DNA of 64,000 nucleotides from Natrinema salinisoli (GCF_020405205.1 NZ_CP084469.1:3782001-3846000); one strand, 5' to 3'. Positions 16,082 through 25,105 are shown, numbered from the stretch's first letter. Notes: a model not told the origin generated them from the letters alone. Numbers and translations are program-made.

Positions 16082-16690
16082 TCACGCGCCGCGGGGTTCG
16101 GTCGCGGGCGGCGTCACGTCGTCGATCGGTCGGGCGGCTACGGCGATGGCCACCATCGAGAGACCGGTCACGAGCAGGTTCGCGCCGACCAGAAGGCCGA
16201 TCGCCCAGGCCGCGGTCGCCGGAAAGCCGACCCAGAGGAGTCCGGCGAGGGCGATCGCGACGACGCCGCTGACGGCGATCGACGTTCGGGCGGCCGACCC
16301 GGGCATCCGCATCGCCGTCGCGAGTTCGACGAGACCGTCGACGACCAGGTACACTACGAGCGCCAGCGTCAACGTGACGAGCGCGACGGCGGGTGCCGCG
16401 AGGACGGCCAGTCCGGCGAGCACCGAGACGATCGCGAGTGCCGTCTGCCAGATCGACCCGCGCCAGCCGCGCGCGGTGAACGCGTGCGCGCCGTGGACGA
16501 ATCCGCCCACGACGAGGAGCAGTCCCAGCGCGAGCGATACCGACAGTCCGGTGACCGTCGGCGCGGCCATCGCCAGTAGCCCAATTAGCCCGACGATCCC
16601 GCCCGCGATCGCGAGGGGTCGCCATTCGTTCTCGAGAGCGTAGCCCTCGGCGTGTGCAGTGTTTGCAGAAATGCTGTTCATCGAACTCAC
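16082..16690 (-). CDS. HdeD/DUF308 family membrane protein
   Basis: A 202-residue protein with six membrane helices in three hairpin pairs (LAIAGGIVGLIGLLAMAAP, LALGLLLVVGGFVHGAHAF, ALAIVSVLAGLAVLAAP, LALVVYLVVDGLVELATAM, IAVSGVVAIALAGLLWVG, GLLVGANLLVTGLSMVAIAV), the repeat pattern of HdeD/DUF308. Bacterial HdeD is linked to acid resistance; the role here is unknown. The start is the GTG at 16690, because TATATA at 16714-16719 is 26 nt away (leaderless spacing); an ATG at 16681 is the alternative. Confidence 0.85.
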   Translation of the reverse strand: MSSMNSISANTAHAEGYALENEWRPLAIAGGIVGLIGLLAMAAPTVTGLSVSLALGLLLVVGGFVHGAHAFTARGWRGSIWQTALAIVSVLAGLAVLAAPAVALVTLTLALVVYLVVDGLVELATAMRMPGSAARTSIAVSGVVAIALAGLLWVGFPATAAWAIGLLVGANLLVTGLSMVAIAVAARPIDDVTPPATEPRGA

Positions 16691-16881
16691 CGATACTACG
16701 TACGTCGTCTCAGTATATAATACAAATGCGCGAATTGATAGTAAATCCGCGAAACGGACCGGTCCGAAACCGGGACGAATCGCAGCTTTCGGCCGGGTAG
16801 GAAGACGAATGGGACGAACGAAGCGAACGGACCGACCGGCGAATCGCGGCCGTTATTTCGGTCGGGGTGGCAGGTCGAGTC

Positions 16882-16986
16882 GTGACGGAGGAGAGCGACG
16901 ACCACCGCGACTGTGAGCTCTGTGGCGCGCGTGTTCCGGCGGCCGTCTATCACGAACACTTGCTCAAGGAATGTCCGGGTCGGTGA
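16882..16986 (+). CDS. Zinc-finger microprotein (34 residues)
   Basis: GTG-initiated, reading VTEESDDHRDCELCGARVPA then AVYHEHLLKECPGR. It has an ordered C-x2-C ... H-x-H ... C arrangement, enough for one zinc site, and an acidic N-terminus. No longer frame exists; a GTG 15 bases upstream is an alternative start. Haloarchaea encode many such zinc microproteins, several implicated in regulation. It stands alone between divergent and same-strand genes. Confidence 0.6.
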   Translation: MTEESDDHRDCELCGARVPAAVYHEHLLKECPGR

Positions 16987-17203
16987 CGCCGTCCGTCGGA
17001 CTCGCGCCGGCCGCCCGTGAATTCGGGAGAGCGATAGCCACGGTACTCGAGCGACCGACCGGCCCGACACCCCCGAATGCGGGACTGTGCTACCGACTGT
17101 AGCAGCGTTCCCCACCACTGCGCACGCTCGGTTTCGATCGGTTTCGGGACTCGAGAAACGGGAAAACACCTTTCCGACTCGTCGGAATCACAGCGAGACA
17201 GTG

Positions 17204-17347
17204 ATGGGTGCGCTCTATACGAGAATCTGGCAGTGTCCCGTGTGCGGCCGGTCCGTCAACGGATTCGTGAACGGCGATCGGTGTCCGTCCTGTCGAACGA
17301 CCGTCCTCGATCCGTCCGACGCCCGACGCGATACGGCCGAACGGTAG
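17204..17347 (+). CDS. Small zinc-ribbon protein (47 residues)
   Basis: MGALYTRIWQCPVCGRSVNG followed by GDRCPSCRTTVLDP: two C-P-x-C knuckles 17 residues apart form a rubredoxin-like zinc ribbon. The ATG at 17204 immediately precedes the conserved part; upstream codons look non-coding. It is convergent with arcS (22-base gap). Function unknown; probably a protein- or nucleic-acid-binding microprotein. Confidence 0.65.
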   Translation: MGALYTRIWQCPVCGRSVNGFVNGDRCPSCRTTVLDPSDARRDTAER

Positions 17348-17369
17348 CCCCCGCCGGTGCCGAGGCGAC

Positions 17370-19121
17370 TTATTTCTCGTCGACGTGGCGAATCTCGCAG
17401 GCGATCCCGCGCGTGCTCTCGGCCATTTCCCGACCGAACATCTCGGCGCGGCCGACGGCAAAGGCCTTCGGCCCCTCGACGATCACCTCGTCGCCGACGC
17501 GAATGTCCTCGTCGGCGTCGACGACGCCCGGCGCGAGCACGCTCCCGTGGGGAACGAAGCCGTCGATCTCGACGCGCTTCGTCGGGGCGTCGCTCTCGAG
17601 CCAGCGGCGCGCGCCTGCGAGCGTAAAGGACAGCGTCCCGTACTGTGGAACCATCGTCGCGAGCTGGGTGTCATCGGGATCGCGAACCTGAATCTTGGGA
17701 TAGCGGCTGGTCGTCTGGATGTCGTCGAAGAGTTCGTCGCCGGCACCGTCGCCCAGCAGGTAGTCAGCGATCGCGCGGACGGTGTTGTGCTCGCGCTCGC
17801 GTTTGGAGTACTTCAGTTCGCCCGACAGCGCACTCGAGAGGTTGGCGAGCGACTCGTCGTCGGTCGGGTGTTCGTCGACCGTATAGGTGATATCCAGATC
17901 GAGGGCCGCCTCGACGCGCTCGACGATGTCGCGGTAGCCCTCGTCGGGAACGTGGGCGATGATCTCCGGATAGTCGTTGCGCTCGAGGTACCGTTGCAGG
18001 ACCGTACTGACGAACCGTTTCTCGTCTTCCGACCATCGGCCCGTGACGACGGTGTCGTAGTGCTGGGCGGGGTAGGTCGTCTCGAGTTCCTGCGGGACGA
18101 CGCCGATGGGACTCGTCATGGAGACGAGGTGGGCGCGCCACTGGATGGCGTCGTGGAACTGGCGGTGGCTCTGGGACTCGCTGTAGGGCTTGGCGGCCGA
18201 ACAGGGGACGAGCACGAGCGGGTTCTGAAAGCGGTTGCGATACCGCGTCGTCACCCGGTCGGCGAAGCGCTGGATCTCGACCCGGCGGAGCGTGTCCGCG
18301 GTCGCGGCGTCGATCCGGGCGTCGCGGAGAATCGGCGTCCGTTCCTCGAGATACCCCCACTGCGAATCGAGTTCGCGCATGGCGGCGGTGAGCCACTGGT
18401 CGTGGCGGGCCTGGCCTTCGACGTAATCGCGGAGACGACCGTCGCGGATCCGACGGCGGACGATCGCCAGTTCGGATTCCAGGGCGTTGACGTTGTGGTC
18501 GGCGCAGTCCTCGCGGGTGAACTCCTCGCGGGGCTGCTGGCAGGCGGGGCACGAACAGGGGAGTTCCTCGAGGTCCTCGAGGAAGTACGCCTCGTCGGTC
18601 GTGAGGTAACGGCCTTCGGTGCCTTTCACGACGGCCGCGGTCTCGTCGAACAGGTCGACGCCGGCGTAGGCCAGCAGGGCGACGTTCCGCGGCGTCGCGA
18701 CGCCGGAGAACAGCAGGGCGGTGTCGGCGGGAATCGCCTCGCGCACGTTCACGACGGCCTCGACCAGCGCCGCCCCGTGGCCCATCACGGACTGGACGTT
18801 CGAGACGGCGTAGGCGTCCGTCCCCTGATTCTCGGCGCTCTCGCTCGAGACGACCGCGACGCTGGGATACTCGACGTCGGGGGCGTCGACGGCGAACGAC
18901 TCCCGGACTTCCTCGGCGGTGCCGCCGGGGAACGCCCGATGGGGCAGTACAGTGAGTTGCGACTCGTCACCTGCGGGGAGGTCGCGGTCGGCGCTCCAGA
19001 GCGAGCCCGCGTCCTCGAGGACGTCGTCGACGAGCGCGGGCGTCGTCACCGGCGAGGAGAGGCGGAGTTCGCCCACGCGCGCGGCCCCGTCGCGCTCGTG
19101 AACTTCGAAGTAGTCGGTCAT
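17370..19121 (-). CDS. arcS: Archaeosine synthase ArcS (TgtA2)
   Basis: A 583-residue protein starting MTDYFEVHERDGAARVGELR. A TGT-like domain occupies the N-terminal half, with a zinc-site cluster (LPCSCPACQQPREEFTREDC). The ArcS-defining motif LVLVPCSAAKPYSESQSHRQ (about residue 300) is intact, and the C-terminus is a PUA domain (LATMVPQYGTLSFTLAGARRW ... VIVEGPKAFAVGRAEM). It transfers lysine to preQ0 at tRNA position 15; RaSEA then releases glyoxylate to give archaeosine. TgtA and RaSEA are encoded within 7.5 kb. The 5' extension beyond the ATG at 19121 looks non-coding. Confidence 0.93.
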   Translation of the reverse strand: MTDYFEVHERDGAARVGELRLSSPVTTPALVDDVLEDAGSLWSADRDLPAGDESQLTVLPHRAFPGGTAEEVRESFAVDAPDVEYPSVAVVSSESAENQGTDAYAVSNVQSVMGHGAALVEAVVNVREAIPADTALLFSGVATPRNVALLAYAGVDLFDETAAVVKGTEGRYLTTDEAYFLEDLEELPCSCPACQQPREEFTREDCADHNVNALESELAIVRRRIRDGRLRDYVEGQARHDQWLTAAMRELDSQWGYLEERTPILRDARIDAATADTLRRVEIQRFADRVTTRYRNRFQNPLVLVPCSAAKPYSESQSHRQFHDAIQWRAHLVSMTSPIGVVPQELETTYPAQHYDTVVTGRWSEDEKRFVSTVLQRYLERNDYPEIIAHVPDEGYRDIVERVEAALDLDITYTVDEHPTDDESLANLSSALSGELKYSKREREHNTVRAIADYLLGDGAGDELFDDIQTTSRYPKIQVRDPDDTQLATMVPQYGTLSFTLAGARRWLESDAPTKRVEIDGFVPHGSVLAPGVVDADEDIRVGDEVIVEGPKAFAVGRAEMFGREMAESTRGIACEIRHVDEK

Positions 19122-19295
19122 ACTCGATATGGCCGCGGCGGGCGAAAGAGGTTGTCGATAGCGGCCGCCCGACGCGCGGGCGCGGCGTTCGCTCGGGTTC
19201 GACGCGACGTCCGCACTCACCGCTGGCCGGTCGCGTGCCGGAGGAGCCGTTTCGGAAACGGTCGCGCGCTCGGAGAACCGCTCCGGAAACCCGAG

Positions 19296-19652
19296 TTACG
19301 CCCGCTCGAGGAAGGTCGCCGTCGCGGAGGTGTGTCCGCGGTTGAACGAGAGGACCTTGACCCGAATCACGTCCGTCGTCTCGCAGGCGTCCGGGACGTC
19401 CTCGACGAAGAGAACGAACCCTTCGACCTTGCCGACCGCCTGCCGCTCGCCGGAGTGGTGGTCGGTGAACTCGGTGATCGCGATCTCCTCGACGTCTCCG
19501 ATATCGACCGGGGGATCGCGCTCCTGTGCCTCGTTGTGGCGTTCTCGCGATTGCCGTTCGGACGCGGAGCCGCCGCGAACGCGTTTGAACAGCCACGATC
19601 CGATCACCAGGACGACGAGGACGCCGCCGCCGAGTACTGCTGGCCCGAGCAT
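19296..19652 (-). CDS. Membrane-anchored TRAM-domain protein
   Basis: A 118-residue protein: one N-terminal membrane helix (GPAVLGGGVLVVLVIGSWLF), a basic/charged linker, then a TRAM domain (about 55-118: PPVDIGDVEEIAITEFTDHHSGERQAVGKVEGFVLFVEDV ... IRVKVLSFNRGHTSATATF). TRAM binds RNA; in archaea small TRAM proteins act as cold-shock RNA chaperones. Here it would be tethered at the inner face of the membrane. It lies upstream of arcS on the same strand with a 174-base gap, so a link with tRNA modification is possible but not shown. Confidence 0.85.
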   Translation of the reverse strand: MLGPAVLGGGVLVVLVIGSWLFKRVRGGSASERQSRERHNEAQERDPPVDIGDVEEIAITEFTDHHSGERQAVGKVEGFVLFVEDVPDACETTDVIRVKVLSFNRGHTSATATFLERA

Positions 19653-19774
19653 ACCGCAACCGGTTGTCGCCTGGGTCTTCGATGTTCCGATCCCGCCCGG
19701 CCGATCGACGGAGTCGCCCGCGGCATCGCTCGCCGAACCAGCAGGCGCTTGTCGCTCGGTCCCGATGGTCCGCC

Positions 19775-20248
19775 ATGGATATCGAGCTCGACGAGGTCGA
19801 CAGAGGGATCTTGCACCTCCTCCAGCAGGATGCGCGACACAATACCGCGACGGACATCGCCGCAGAAGTCGACGTCACGGCCAACACCGTCCGGAACCGT
19901 ATCAGCCGACTCGAGGACGCGGGTATCATCAAGGGATACGTGCCCGTCATCGATTACGAGCGGACCGACAAGTCGATGCACATGGTGATTCAGTGTACGG
20001 TTCCGATCCACGAGCGGGGAGAACTGGCGGCGACCGCGCTGGCGGTCGACGGCGTCGTCGCGGTGCGGGAGGTGATGACGGGTCACCGAAACCTCCGAAT
20101 CGACCTCGTGGCCGACGACACCGACGAGATCACGGCGGCAGTGAGTCGGCTGCAACGGCAGGGGATCGAAGTCGACGAACAGGAACTGCTCAAGGCGGAG
20201 TATCTGCAGCCGTTCGATCACTTCGGAGCCAGCGCCGCCGACGAGTGA
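19775..20248 (+). CDS. Lrp/AsnC family transcriptional regulator
   Basis: A 157-residue protein starting MDIELDEVDRGILHLLQQDA. N-terminal HTH (TATDIAAEVDVTANTVRNRISRLEDAGIIKGYVPVIDYERTD, in pieces), then the RAM ligand-binding domain (MVIQCTVPIHERGELAATAL ... RLQRQGIEVDEQELLKAEYLQPF). The size and the HTH-RAM order are typical. It probably senses an amino acid and regulates metabolism. It resembles the Lrp protein at 51198-51713 in its C-terminal tail (DHFGASAADE versus NHFHQEVAG), suggesting paralogy. Monocistronic. Confidence 0.9.
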   Translation: MDIELDEVDRGILHLLQQDARHNTATDIAAEVDVTANTVRNRISRLEDAGIIKGYVPVIDYERTDKSMHMVIQCTVPIHERGELAATALAVDGVVAVREVMTGHRNLRIDLVADDTDEITAAVSRLQRQGIEVDEQELLKAEYLQPFDHFGASAADE

Positions 20249-20324
20249 GTCGTCGACCGGCCGTTCCCGCTCGACTATCCTCCCCGCTGCGCCACTTGAA
20301 TAGAGAAAACGATGCAGAATGGGG

Positions 20325-20366
20325 TCGAAATTTAGGATAGATAAATACTGACTCTTATAATTTCGA
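20325..20366. repeat. AT-rich inverted repeat upstream of the HalOD1 gene
   Basis: TCGAAATT (20325-20332) and AATTTCGA (20359-20366) flank an A/T-rich 26-base spacer between the Lrp gene and the HalOD1 gene. It could terminate the upstream transcript or act as an operator; the role is unknown. Confidence 0.45.
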
Positions 20367-20389
20367 AATCGTAGGTGTCGCCGCTACCC

Positions 20390-20399
20390 TTTTATATAC
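20390..20399 (+). promoter_or_regulatory. TATA box of the HalOD1 gene at 20419
   Basis: CTTTTATATACT lies about 25 nt upstream of the GTG start, which fits a leaderless transcript and supports that start codon. Confidence 0.6.
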
Positions 20400-20418
20400 T
20401 GGTCCGTTCGAGTACAGA

Positions 20419-20739
20419 GTGAACAAATCGTCAAGCGGATCCGTCGACAGCGGCACCGAACCAGTGAGCATTGCCGTCGTTACCGCCGCCGCGACGTATC
20501 GGAACGCGGATCCGACGGACTTGCCGCCGCTCTACGAGTGGGTCGACCCGGACGCGCTCGATGCCCTCTTCGCGCCGACCCAACGCGGCGGGTCCCGCGG
20601 CGGCCGCTTCGAGTTCACCTACGACGGCCTCCGCGTCGCCGTCGACTGTGCCGACGACGTGTCGATCACGATCGACGGGTCGCCGATCGTCGGAGCGATG
20701 GAGGTAGACGCCGGCAACGATTCGACGACGGGCGCGTAA
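20419..20739 (+). CDS. HalOD1-domain output protein
   Basis: A 106-residue acidic protein starting at a GTG (VNKSSSGSVDSGTEPVSIAV). The HalOD1 pattern is present: VVTAAATYRNADPTDLPPLYEWVDPDALDALFAPT (in pieces), then RFEFTYDGLRVAVDCADDVSITI. HalOD1 is a haloarchaea-specific domain proposed as an output module in signalling. A second family member is at 29495-29818. No operon partner. Molecular role unknown. Confidence 0.8.
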   Translation: MNKSSSGSVDSGTEPVSIAVVTAAATYRNADPTDLPPLYEWVDPDALDALFAPTQRGGSRGGRFEFTYDGLRVAVDCADDVSITIDGSPIVGAMEVDAGNDSTTGA

Positions 20740-20820
20740 TCGACGGTCTATTAGTTTCCACGCGGTACCCGCGTCCGACTCTCCGGTCGAACCGACGAGA
20801 CGGACGGCGACGGCCCGCGG

Positions 20821-22296
20821 TCACTCGGCAGTGAGATCGACGAGCGCGACGTCTCCGGGAACGCGCTCGAGGACGTCCGCCGGCCACCCCTCGTGAGCGA
20901 GGGTGAACGCGGCGTTCGGATTCGCCTCGACGAGGCGGGCGACGCCGTCGGCCGCGGCCTCGAGCGCGCTCCGATCCGTCCGCTTCGGAACTTCGGCGGT
21001 GAGCGGATAACTCTTCGAGAGCGCCCGCGGGAAGGGGCCGAAAGGTGGTTCGATCCGCCAGGAGTCGTCGAACTCCCCGTTTCGGGGTGCGTTGCCCTCG
21101 GTGAGCAGCAGGGAGTCGGGGACGGACAGCCGCTCGAGGCGCTGGTGGTGACGGACGACTTCGGGCCGGCGAGCGCTCTCGTGGGAGGTGTAGAAGAACG
21201 ACCCCTTCGAGACGGGATCCGAGCGCTCGAGTTGCGCGGCGTGATCGAGCAGCGTGCGGTAGCCGTCGAGCATCGTCGGGTGGGCGCGGGCGCGTTGCTC
21301 GACGAGCTCGAGCAGGTTACCGGCGCGGATCGCCTGTTTGATCCGTCTGATCTCGGCGAAGGTGACGTGGAGGTTGTGGGCGGCGAGTTCGGATTCGCGC
21401 TCGCCGTCGGGGAGGGCACGGAGATCGTCGGGCGAGTACTCGGTACAGACGGCACAGGAACAGGGGAGATAGTCGAGGTCGTCGAGGGCGCGGGTTCCCC
21501 GGACCGTCAGGTAGCGGTCGTCGCGCGCGTACAGCGCGTAGGCCGCCGAATCGAAGAGGTCACAGCCCATCGCGACCGCGAGCGCGAACATCATGGGGTG
21601 GCCGGCACCGAAGAGGTGGACGGGTGCGTCGGCTCCGAGCCCGCGCTTGGCGGCGGCGACGACGTCGATCATGTCGTCGTACCGGTAGTCGTTCATCAGC
21701 GGGACGACCGCACCGACGGGGAAGACGTCGAGGTCGGTCCCGTCGGCGTGGCGCCCGGCCCGCTCGCGGAGGTCCGGGTAGGTCGACCCCTGAACGGGCG
21801 CGCTGACGAGCATGTCGCCCGTGTCGGCGGCCTCGGCGATCTCGAGTCGCTCCTGTGTGGTCTCGAGGTCGCTCTCGGCGCGTTCGTGAGAGACGTCCGG
21901 CGGCGTCGGGATGTCGACGGGCGTGGCGATGTCGGAGCCGATCTCGCGCTGGAAGTCGAGGATTTCCTCGGTCGTGACGTCGATCTCGCCGTATTCGGAG
22001 AGCTGGAAGGAGCCGGAGTCGGTCATGATCGCGCCCGGGAAATCGAGCAACTCGTGTAGGCCCTCCTCGAGGGCTCGTTCCCGGAGCTCGTCGTCGCCGT
22101 GGATGATATAGGAGTTCGTGATGAGGATCTCCGCGCCGAACTCCGAGGCAAGCCGGCGTGGGCTGATCGTGTCCAAGTTCGGGTTGATGACAGGCAACAG
22201 CGCCGGGGTTTCGACGGTGGTGTCCGCACGGGGGACGGTAAGCTCCCCGATGCGGCCGCCAGCGTCGGTGTCCCGGACTTCGAAAGATTCGCGCAT
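20821..22296 (-). CDS. tgtA: tRNA-guanine(15) transglycosylase
   Basis: A 491-residue protein starting [20 protein letters not shown]. The TGT catalytic core is clear: [89 protein letters not shown]. The zinc site follows ([20 protein letters not shown] ... AAHNLHV). The C-terminal extension ([20 protein letters not shown]) is the archaeal type. It exchanges G15 of tRNA for preQ0, the first tRNA-level step of archaeosine synthesis, upstream of ArcS and RaSEA encoded nearby. Confidence 0.95.
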   Translation of the reverse strand: MRESFEVRDTDAGGRIGELTVPRADTTVETPALLPVINPNLDTISPRRLASEFGAEILITNSYIIHGDDELRERALEEGLHELLDFPGAIMTDSGSFQLSEYGEIDVTTEEILDFQREIGSDIATPVDIPTPPDVSHERAESDLETTQERLEIAEAADTGDMLVSAPVQGSTYPDLRERAGRHADGTDLDVFPVGAVVPLMNDYRYDDMIDVVAAAKRGLGADAPVHLFGAGHPMMFALAVAMGCDLFDSAAYALYARDDRYLTVRGTRALDDLDYLPCSCAVCTEYSPDDLRALPDGERESELAAHNLHVTFAEIRRIKQAIRAGNLLELVEQRARAHPTMLDGYRTLLDHAAQLERSDPVSKGSFFYTSHESARRPEVVRHHQRLERLSVPDSLLLTEGNAPRNGEFDDSWRIEPPFGPFPRALSKSYPLTAEVPKRTDRSALEAAADGVARLVEANPNAAFTLAHEGWPADVLERVPGDVALVDLTAE

Positions 22297-22644
22297 TGAC
22301 TCTGGGTTGGACCGTCGGACGTAAGTCGTGACGGTTTCGTCCGAAGTGGTTGCGATTCATATCATCTATACAGCTATATTCCCTTTCGGGAGAACCGCTC
22401 TTGATCGACGAAACTGCCGGTCGATAGTCCCTAATCGATAACAGGCAAACCGAGTTGCGGCATAGAGTCACGGTATCGAGACGATCGTATTCGGTGTCTG
22501 AACAGAGATGAATCGGCACACATATGCAAAATTAGAGCTGCAGTGACTCGAAAGAGTCGGATCCGAGAACGGCCTGTCTCGATACTCGGACCGAACCGGT
22601 TGGTCGTTCACTCGCGGATAGTAGCACCGAAGCGTCGGCTAGAG
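22297..22644. other. Intergenic region without recognisable gene (348 bases)
   Basis: Lower in GC than the surroundings, like the adjoining PKD-domain gene. It holds the tgtA promoter side (A/T-rich ATCATCTATACAGCTATATTCC near 22360-22382). I see no supportable ORF, tRNA or repeat. Confidence 0.6.
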
Positions 22645-23610
22645 TTATTCTTCCGGTCTAAAGCTATCGTTTATCTGGGCACTCACGCCTTCACTATTCT
22701 CCACGCGAAGCGTGAACGTGTGTAGGACGTCGGTCTCCCAGTTTTCTTCGATGACTTCCCCGGACCGCTCGAGTTCCCCGATCTTGTTCTCGTTTTCATA
22801 TTTCCTGATAGACCAATCGTAGCTCTCGATGGTGCCAACGGGCGTCGTCGACTCGCTTGCGTCCAGTTTTATCGGATTCTGTGGGGTAACCTCGTCCGGA
22901 TAGATGTTGACCACCGGATTCGGTGCGTCGGGATTTTCTTGTGGCGTAATCTCTATTCTGTCCCGGTCGGTGTTACCGGCTGAATTGGTGACTTCGAGTC
23001 CAACTTGCCACTTATCTCCCTCTGAGAGGCCTTCTTCGTACGTCTCGCCGGAACTGATCGGGGAATCGTCGAAGAGAGGCTCGGAGTTCCTGGAGGTGTT
23101 TCGGACGTACCAATCGTAGCTCTCGATTTCGCCGGAGGGAGTAGTAGATTCGCTCGCGTCGAACGTAATGGGATTATACACTGGGTCCTGCGGCGAGAAT
23201 TCGAAGTTTGCGGTCGGAACTGGGTCGCTCGGTTCTTGATCCTGGATCTGACCGCTTTTGCTCACGTACGTGGATTCTCCGTTGGATTGGTTGACTGTGA
23301 GATACGCCGTGTACTCCCCGGCCTCTTCGAACGTGGTCGAGACCCTTCGTCCGGTGTACTGTTCGAAGCCGCTCGGGCCGACGATAACCCAATCGTACTC
23401 TGCGAACGCCCTCGTGCAAGTAAACGACGTCTCTTTTCCGGTTTCCGGCTGAGAAGGATCGACTGCGATCGTTATCTCGGCACTCGCTGCACTGGCTGTA
23501 CCATTTGCACCAATTAACGCAGCTGCACCGGTCCCGAAGGCCGCGAGCGCACCGCGTCGAGTCGTTAGCTTGTTTCCTGGACTATTTCCGTTCGTGTTGT
23601 CTTCAGACAT
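22645..23610 (-). CDS. Tat-exported protein with PKD/Ig-like domains
   Basis: A 321-residue protein starting MSEDNTNGNSPGNKLTTRRG. The twin-arginine signal (TTRRGALAAFGTGAAALIGANGTASA, in pieces) is followed by three beta-sandwich domains; the last two share FDASESTTPSGEIESYDW / LDASESTTPVGTIESYDW, a PKD-like repeat. No C-terminal anchor or catalytic domain. Codon use is strikingly A/T-richer than in the neighbours and the flanks are also low GC, which points to recent acquisition. Probably a secreted or surface adhesion-type protein. Confidence 0.8.
   Translation of the reverse strand: MSEDNTNGNSPGNKLTTRRGALAAFGTGAAALIGANGTASAASAEITIAVDPSQPETGKETSFTCTRAFAEYDWVIVGPSGFEQYTGRRVSTTFEEAGEYTAYLTVNQSNGESTYVSKSGQIQDQEPSDPVPTANFEFSPQDPVYNPITFDASESTTPSGEIESYDWYVRNTSRNSEPLFDDSPISSGETYEEGLSEGDKWQVGLEVTNSAGNTDRDRIEITPQENPDAPNPVVNIYPDEVTPQNPIKLDASESTTPVGTIESYDWSIRKYENENKIGELERSGEVIEENWETDVLHTFTLRVENSEGVSAQINDSFRPEE
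22812..22830 (+). repeat. 19-bp intragenic direct repeat, copy 1 (PKD-coding)
   Basis: ACCAATCGTAGCTCTCGAT occurs here and at 23111-23129. Both copies encode the ESYDW core of successive PKD domains, so the domains arose by relatively recent tandem duplication. Confidence 0.6.
23111..23129 (+). repeat. 19-bp intragenic direct repeat, copy 2 (PKD-coding)
   Basis: Exact copy of 22812-22830 within the preceding PKD domain of the same gene. Confidence 0.6.
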
Positions 23611-23782
23611 CAACTAGTAGCGACAGCCCACGGATAGTAATATTAATCATTTCTATCGATATTACATCATAATCTGTCACTCGAATATTCATTGAGCACT
23701 CGTACTCAATGAGAGACGTCCTCACGGCTCTGCCCGCGCAGGGACGACGGGTCTTTACCGATCGGGCGGCTATCGAGCGATA

Positions 23783-24883
23783 ATGAGTAAACCCACGCCC
23801 GAGGTCTACGAGCAGGGCAAGGGCATGGACGCCCACAATCAGGCGATGCGGGAGATCCGCTCGCGGAAGGAGGCCAGTTACGACCCCCACGAGCCCACGC
23901 GCGTCTGGCTCGACGAAGACAACACCCCCGACGGCGTCAAGTCGAGTCTGACGATCATCCTCAACACCGGCGGCTGCCGGTGGGCCCGCGCCGGCGGCTG
24001 TACGATGTGTGGCTACGTCGCCGAAAGCGTCGACGGCGGCTCCGTGACCCACGAGGCCCTGATGGACCAGATCGACGTCTGTCTCGCACACGAGGCCGAC
24101 AACGCCGAGGAACCCGCCGACCTCATCAAGATCTACACCTCCGGCTCGTTCCTCGACGAGCGGGAAGTCGGCGCGGAGAGCCGCCGGGCGATCGCGGACA
24201 CCTTCGCCGACCGCGACCGGATGGTCGTCGAGTCCCTGCCCGACTTCGTCGACCGCGAGAAGATCGGCGACTTCACCCGGCACGGCATCGACACGGACGT
24301 CGCGATCGGCCTCGAGACCGCGACCGACCGCGTGCGCCACGACTGCGTGAACAAGTACTTCGACTTCGCGGACTTCGAGGACGCCTGCGAGGAAGCAGCC
24401 ACCGCCGACGCGGAGGCAGGTGACGACGTCGAGGCCGGTATCAAGGCCTACCTCCTGATGAAGCCGCCCTTCCTCACCGAGTCCGAGGCCGTCACGGACA
24501 TGATCTCGTCGATCGAGCGCTGTGCCGACGTCGACGGCTGTCACACCGTCTCGATGAACCCCTGCAACGTCCAGCGCTACACGATGGTCGACGACCTCTA
24601 CTTCAACGACGGCTACCGACCGCCGTGGCTCTGGTCGGTGGCACACGTCCTCGAGGAAACGGCGGACGTCGACGCCATCGTCGTCTCGGATCCGGTCGGC
24701 CACGGCTCCGATCGCGGGCCGCACAACTGCCAGGAGTGTGACGACCGCGTCCAGAAGGCGATCAAGGACTTCGACCTGCGGCAGGATCCCACGGTCTTCG
24801 AACAGGTGTCCTGCGAGTGCGAGCTGACGTGGGAGACGGTCATGGAGCACGAGCGGAGTTTCAACCAGCCGCTGACCCGATAG
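23783..24883 (+). CDS. raSEA: Archaeosine biosynthesis radical SAM protein RaSEA
   Basis: A 366-residue radical-SAM protein starting MSKPTPEVYEQGKGMDAHNQ. The cluster-binding segment is NTGGCRWARAGGCTMCGYVA (C-x7-C-x2-C, about residues 70-85), as in the ELP3/RaSEA-like group. Other conserved parts are KIYTSGSFLDEREV, VESLPDFVDREKI, AIGLETATDRVRHDCVNKYF and MNPCNVQRYTMVDDL, with a C-terminal Cys cluster (HNCQECDDRVQ ... VSCECEL). It completes archaeosine formation by cleaving the lysine adduct made by ArcS. Encoded 4.7 kb from arcS. Confidence 0.92.
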   Translation: MSKPTPEVYEQGKGMDAHNQAMREIRSRKEASYDPHEPTRVWLDEDNTPDGVKSSLTIILNTGGCRWARAGGCTMCGYVAESVDGGSVTHEALMDQIDVCLAHEADNAEEPADLIKIYTSGSFLDEREVGAESRRAIADTFADRDRMVVESLPDFVDREKIGDFTRHGIDTDVAIGLETATDRVRHDCVNKYFDFADFEDACEEAATADAEAGDDVEAGIKAYLLMKPPFLTESEAVTDMISSIERCADVDGCHTVSMNPCNVQRYTMVDDLYFNDGYRPPWLWSVAHVLEETADVDAIVVSDPVGHGSDRGPHNCQECDDRVQKAIKDFDLRQDPTVFEQVSCECELTWETVMEHERSFNQPLTR

Positions 24884-24940
24884 CGTCACGCTGTGAGTGC
24901 CGGGAGTACGTACTTCACTCCCGTCGCGGTAACGGGCGAC

Positions 24941-25105
24941 ATGGGACTACCGTCCTACTCCGAGTACTGGAACGAACTCGAGCCCGCGGTGGTGATCCTC
25001 GTCGGATTCCTCCTGTTCGTCTTTCCCGAACCAGCGACGTCCGCGCTGGGGGCGGGGCTCATGCTGCTCGGTGCGAGCTGGTGGTTCTACGAGTGGGGCC
25101 GTTGA
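24941..25105 (+). CDS. Small membrane protein (54 residues)
   Basis: MGLPSYSEYWNELEPAVVIL leads into two short hydrophobic helices (AVVILVGFLLFVFPEPAT and ALGAGLMLLGASWWFYEWGR). The ATG at 24941 is preferred; an in-frame GTG 48 bases upstream would add 16 residues. Follows raSEA by 57 bases on the same strand. Function unknown. Confidence 0.65.
   Translation: MGLPSYSEYWNELEPAVVILVGFLLFVFPEPATSALGAGLMLLGASWWFYEWGR

Noticed and set aside
17385-19988. 867-codon plus-strand frame antisense to arcS
   Set aside because: No recognisable domain, and arcS with its PCS-x2-K-P-Y motif is unambiguous on the other strand.
22645-23782. CRISPR array or phage island in the low-GC region
   Set aside because: No regularly spaced direct repeats and no phage genes; the only repeat reflects PKD domain duplication.
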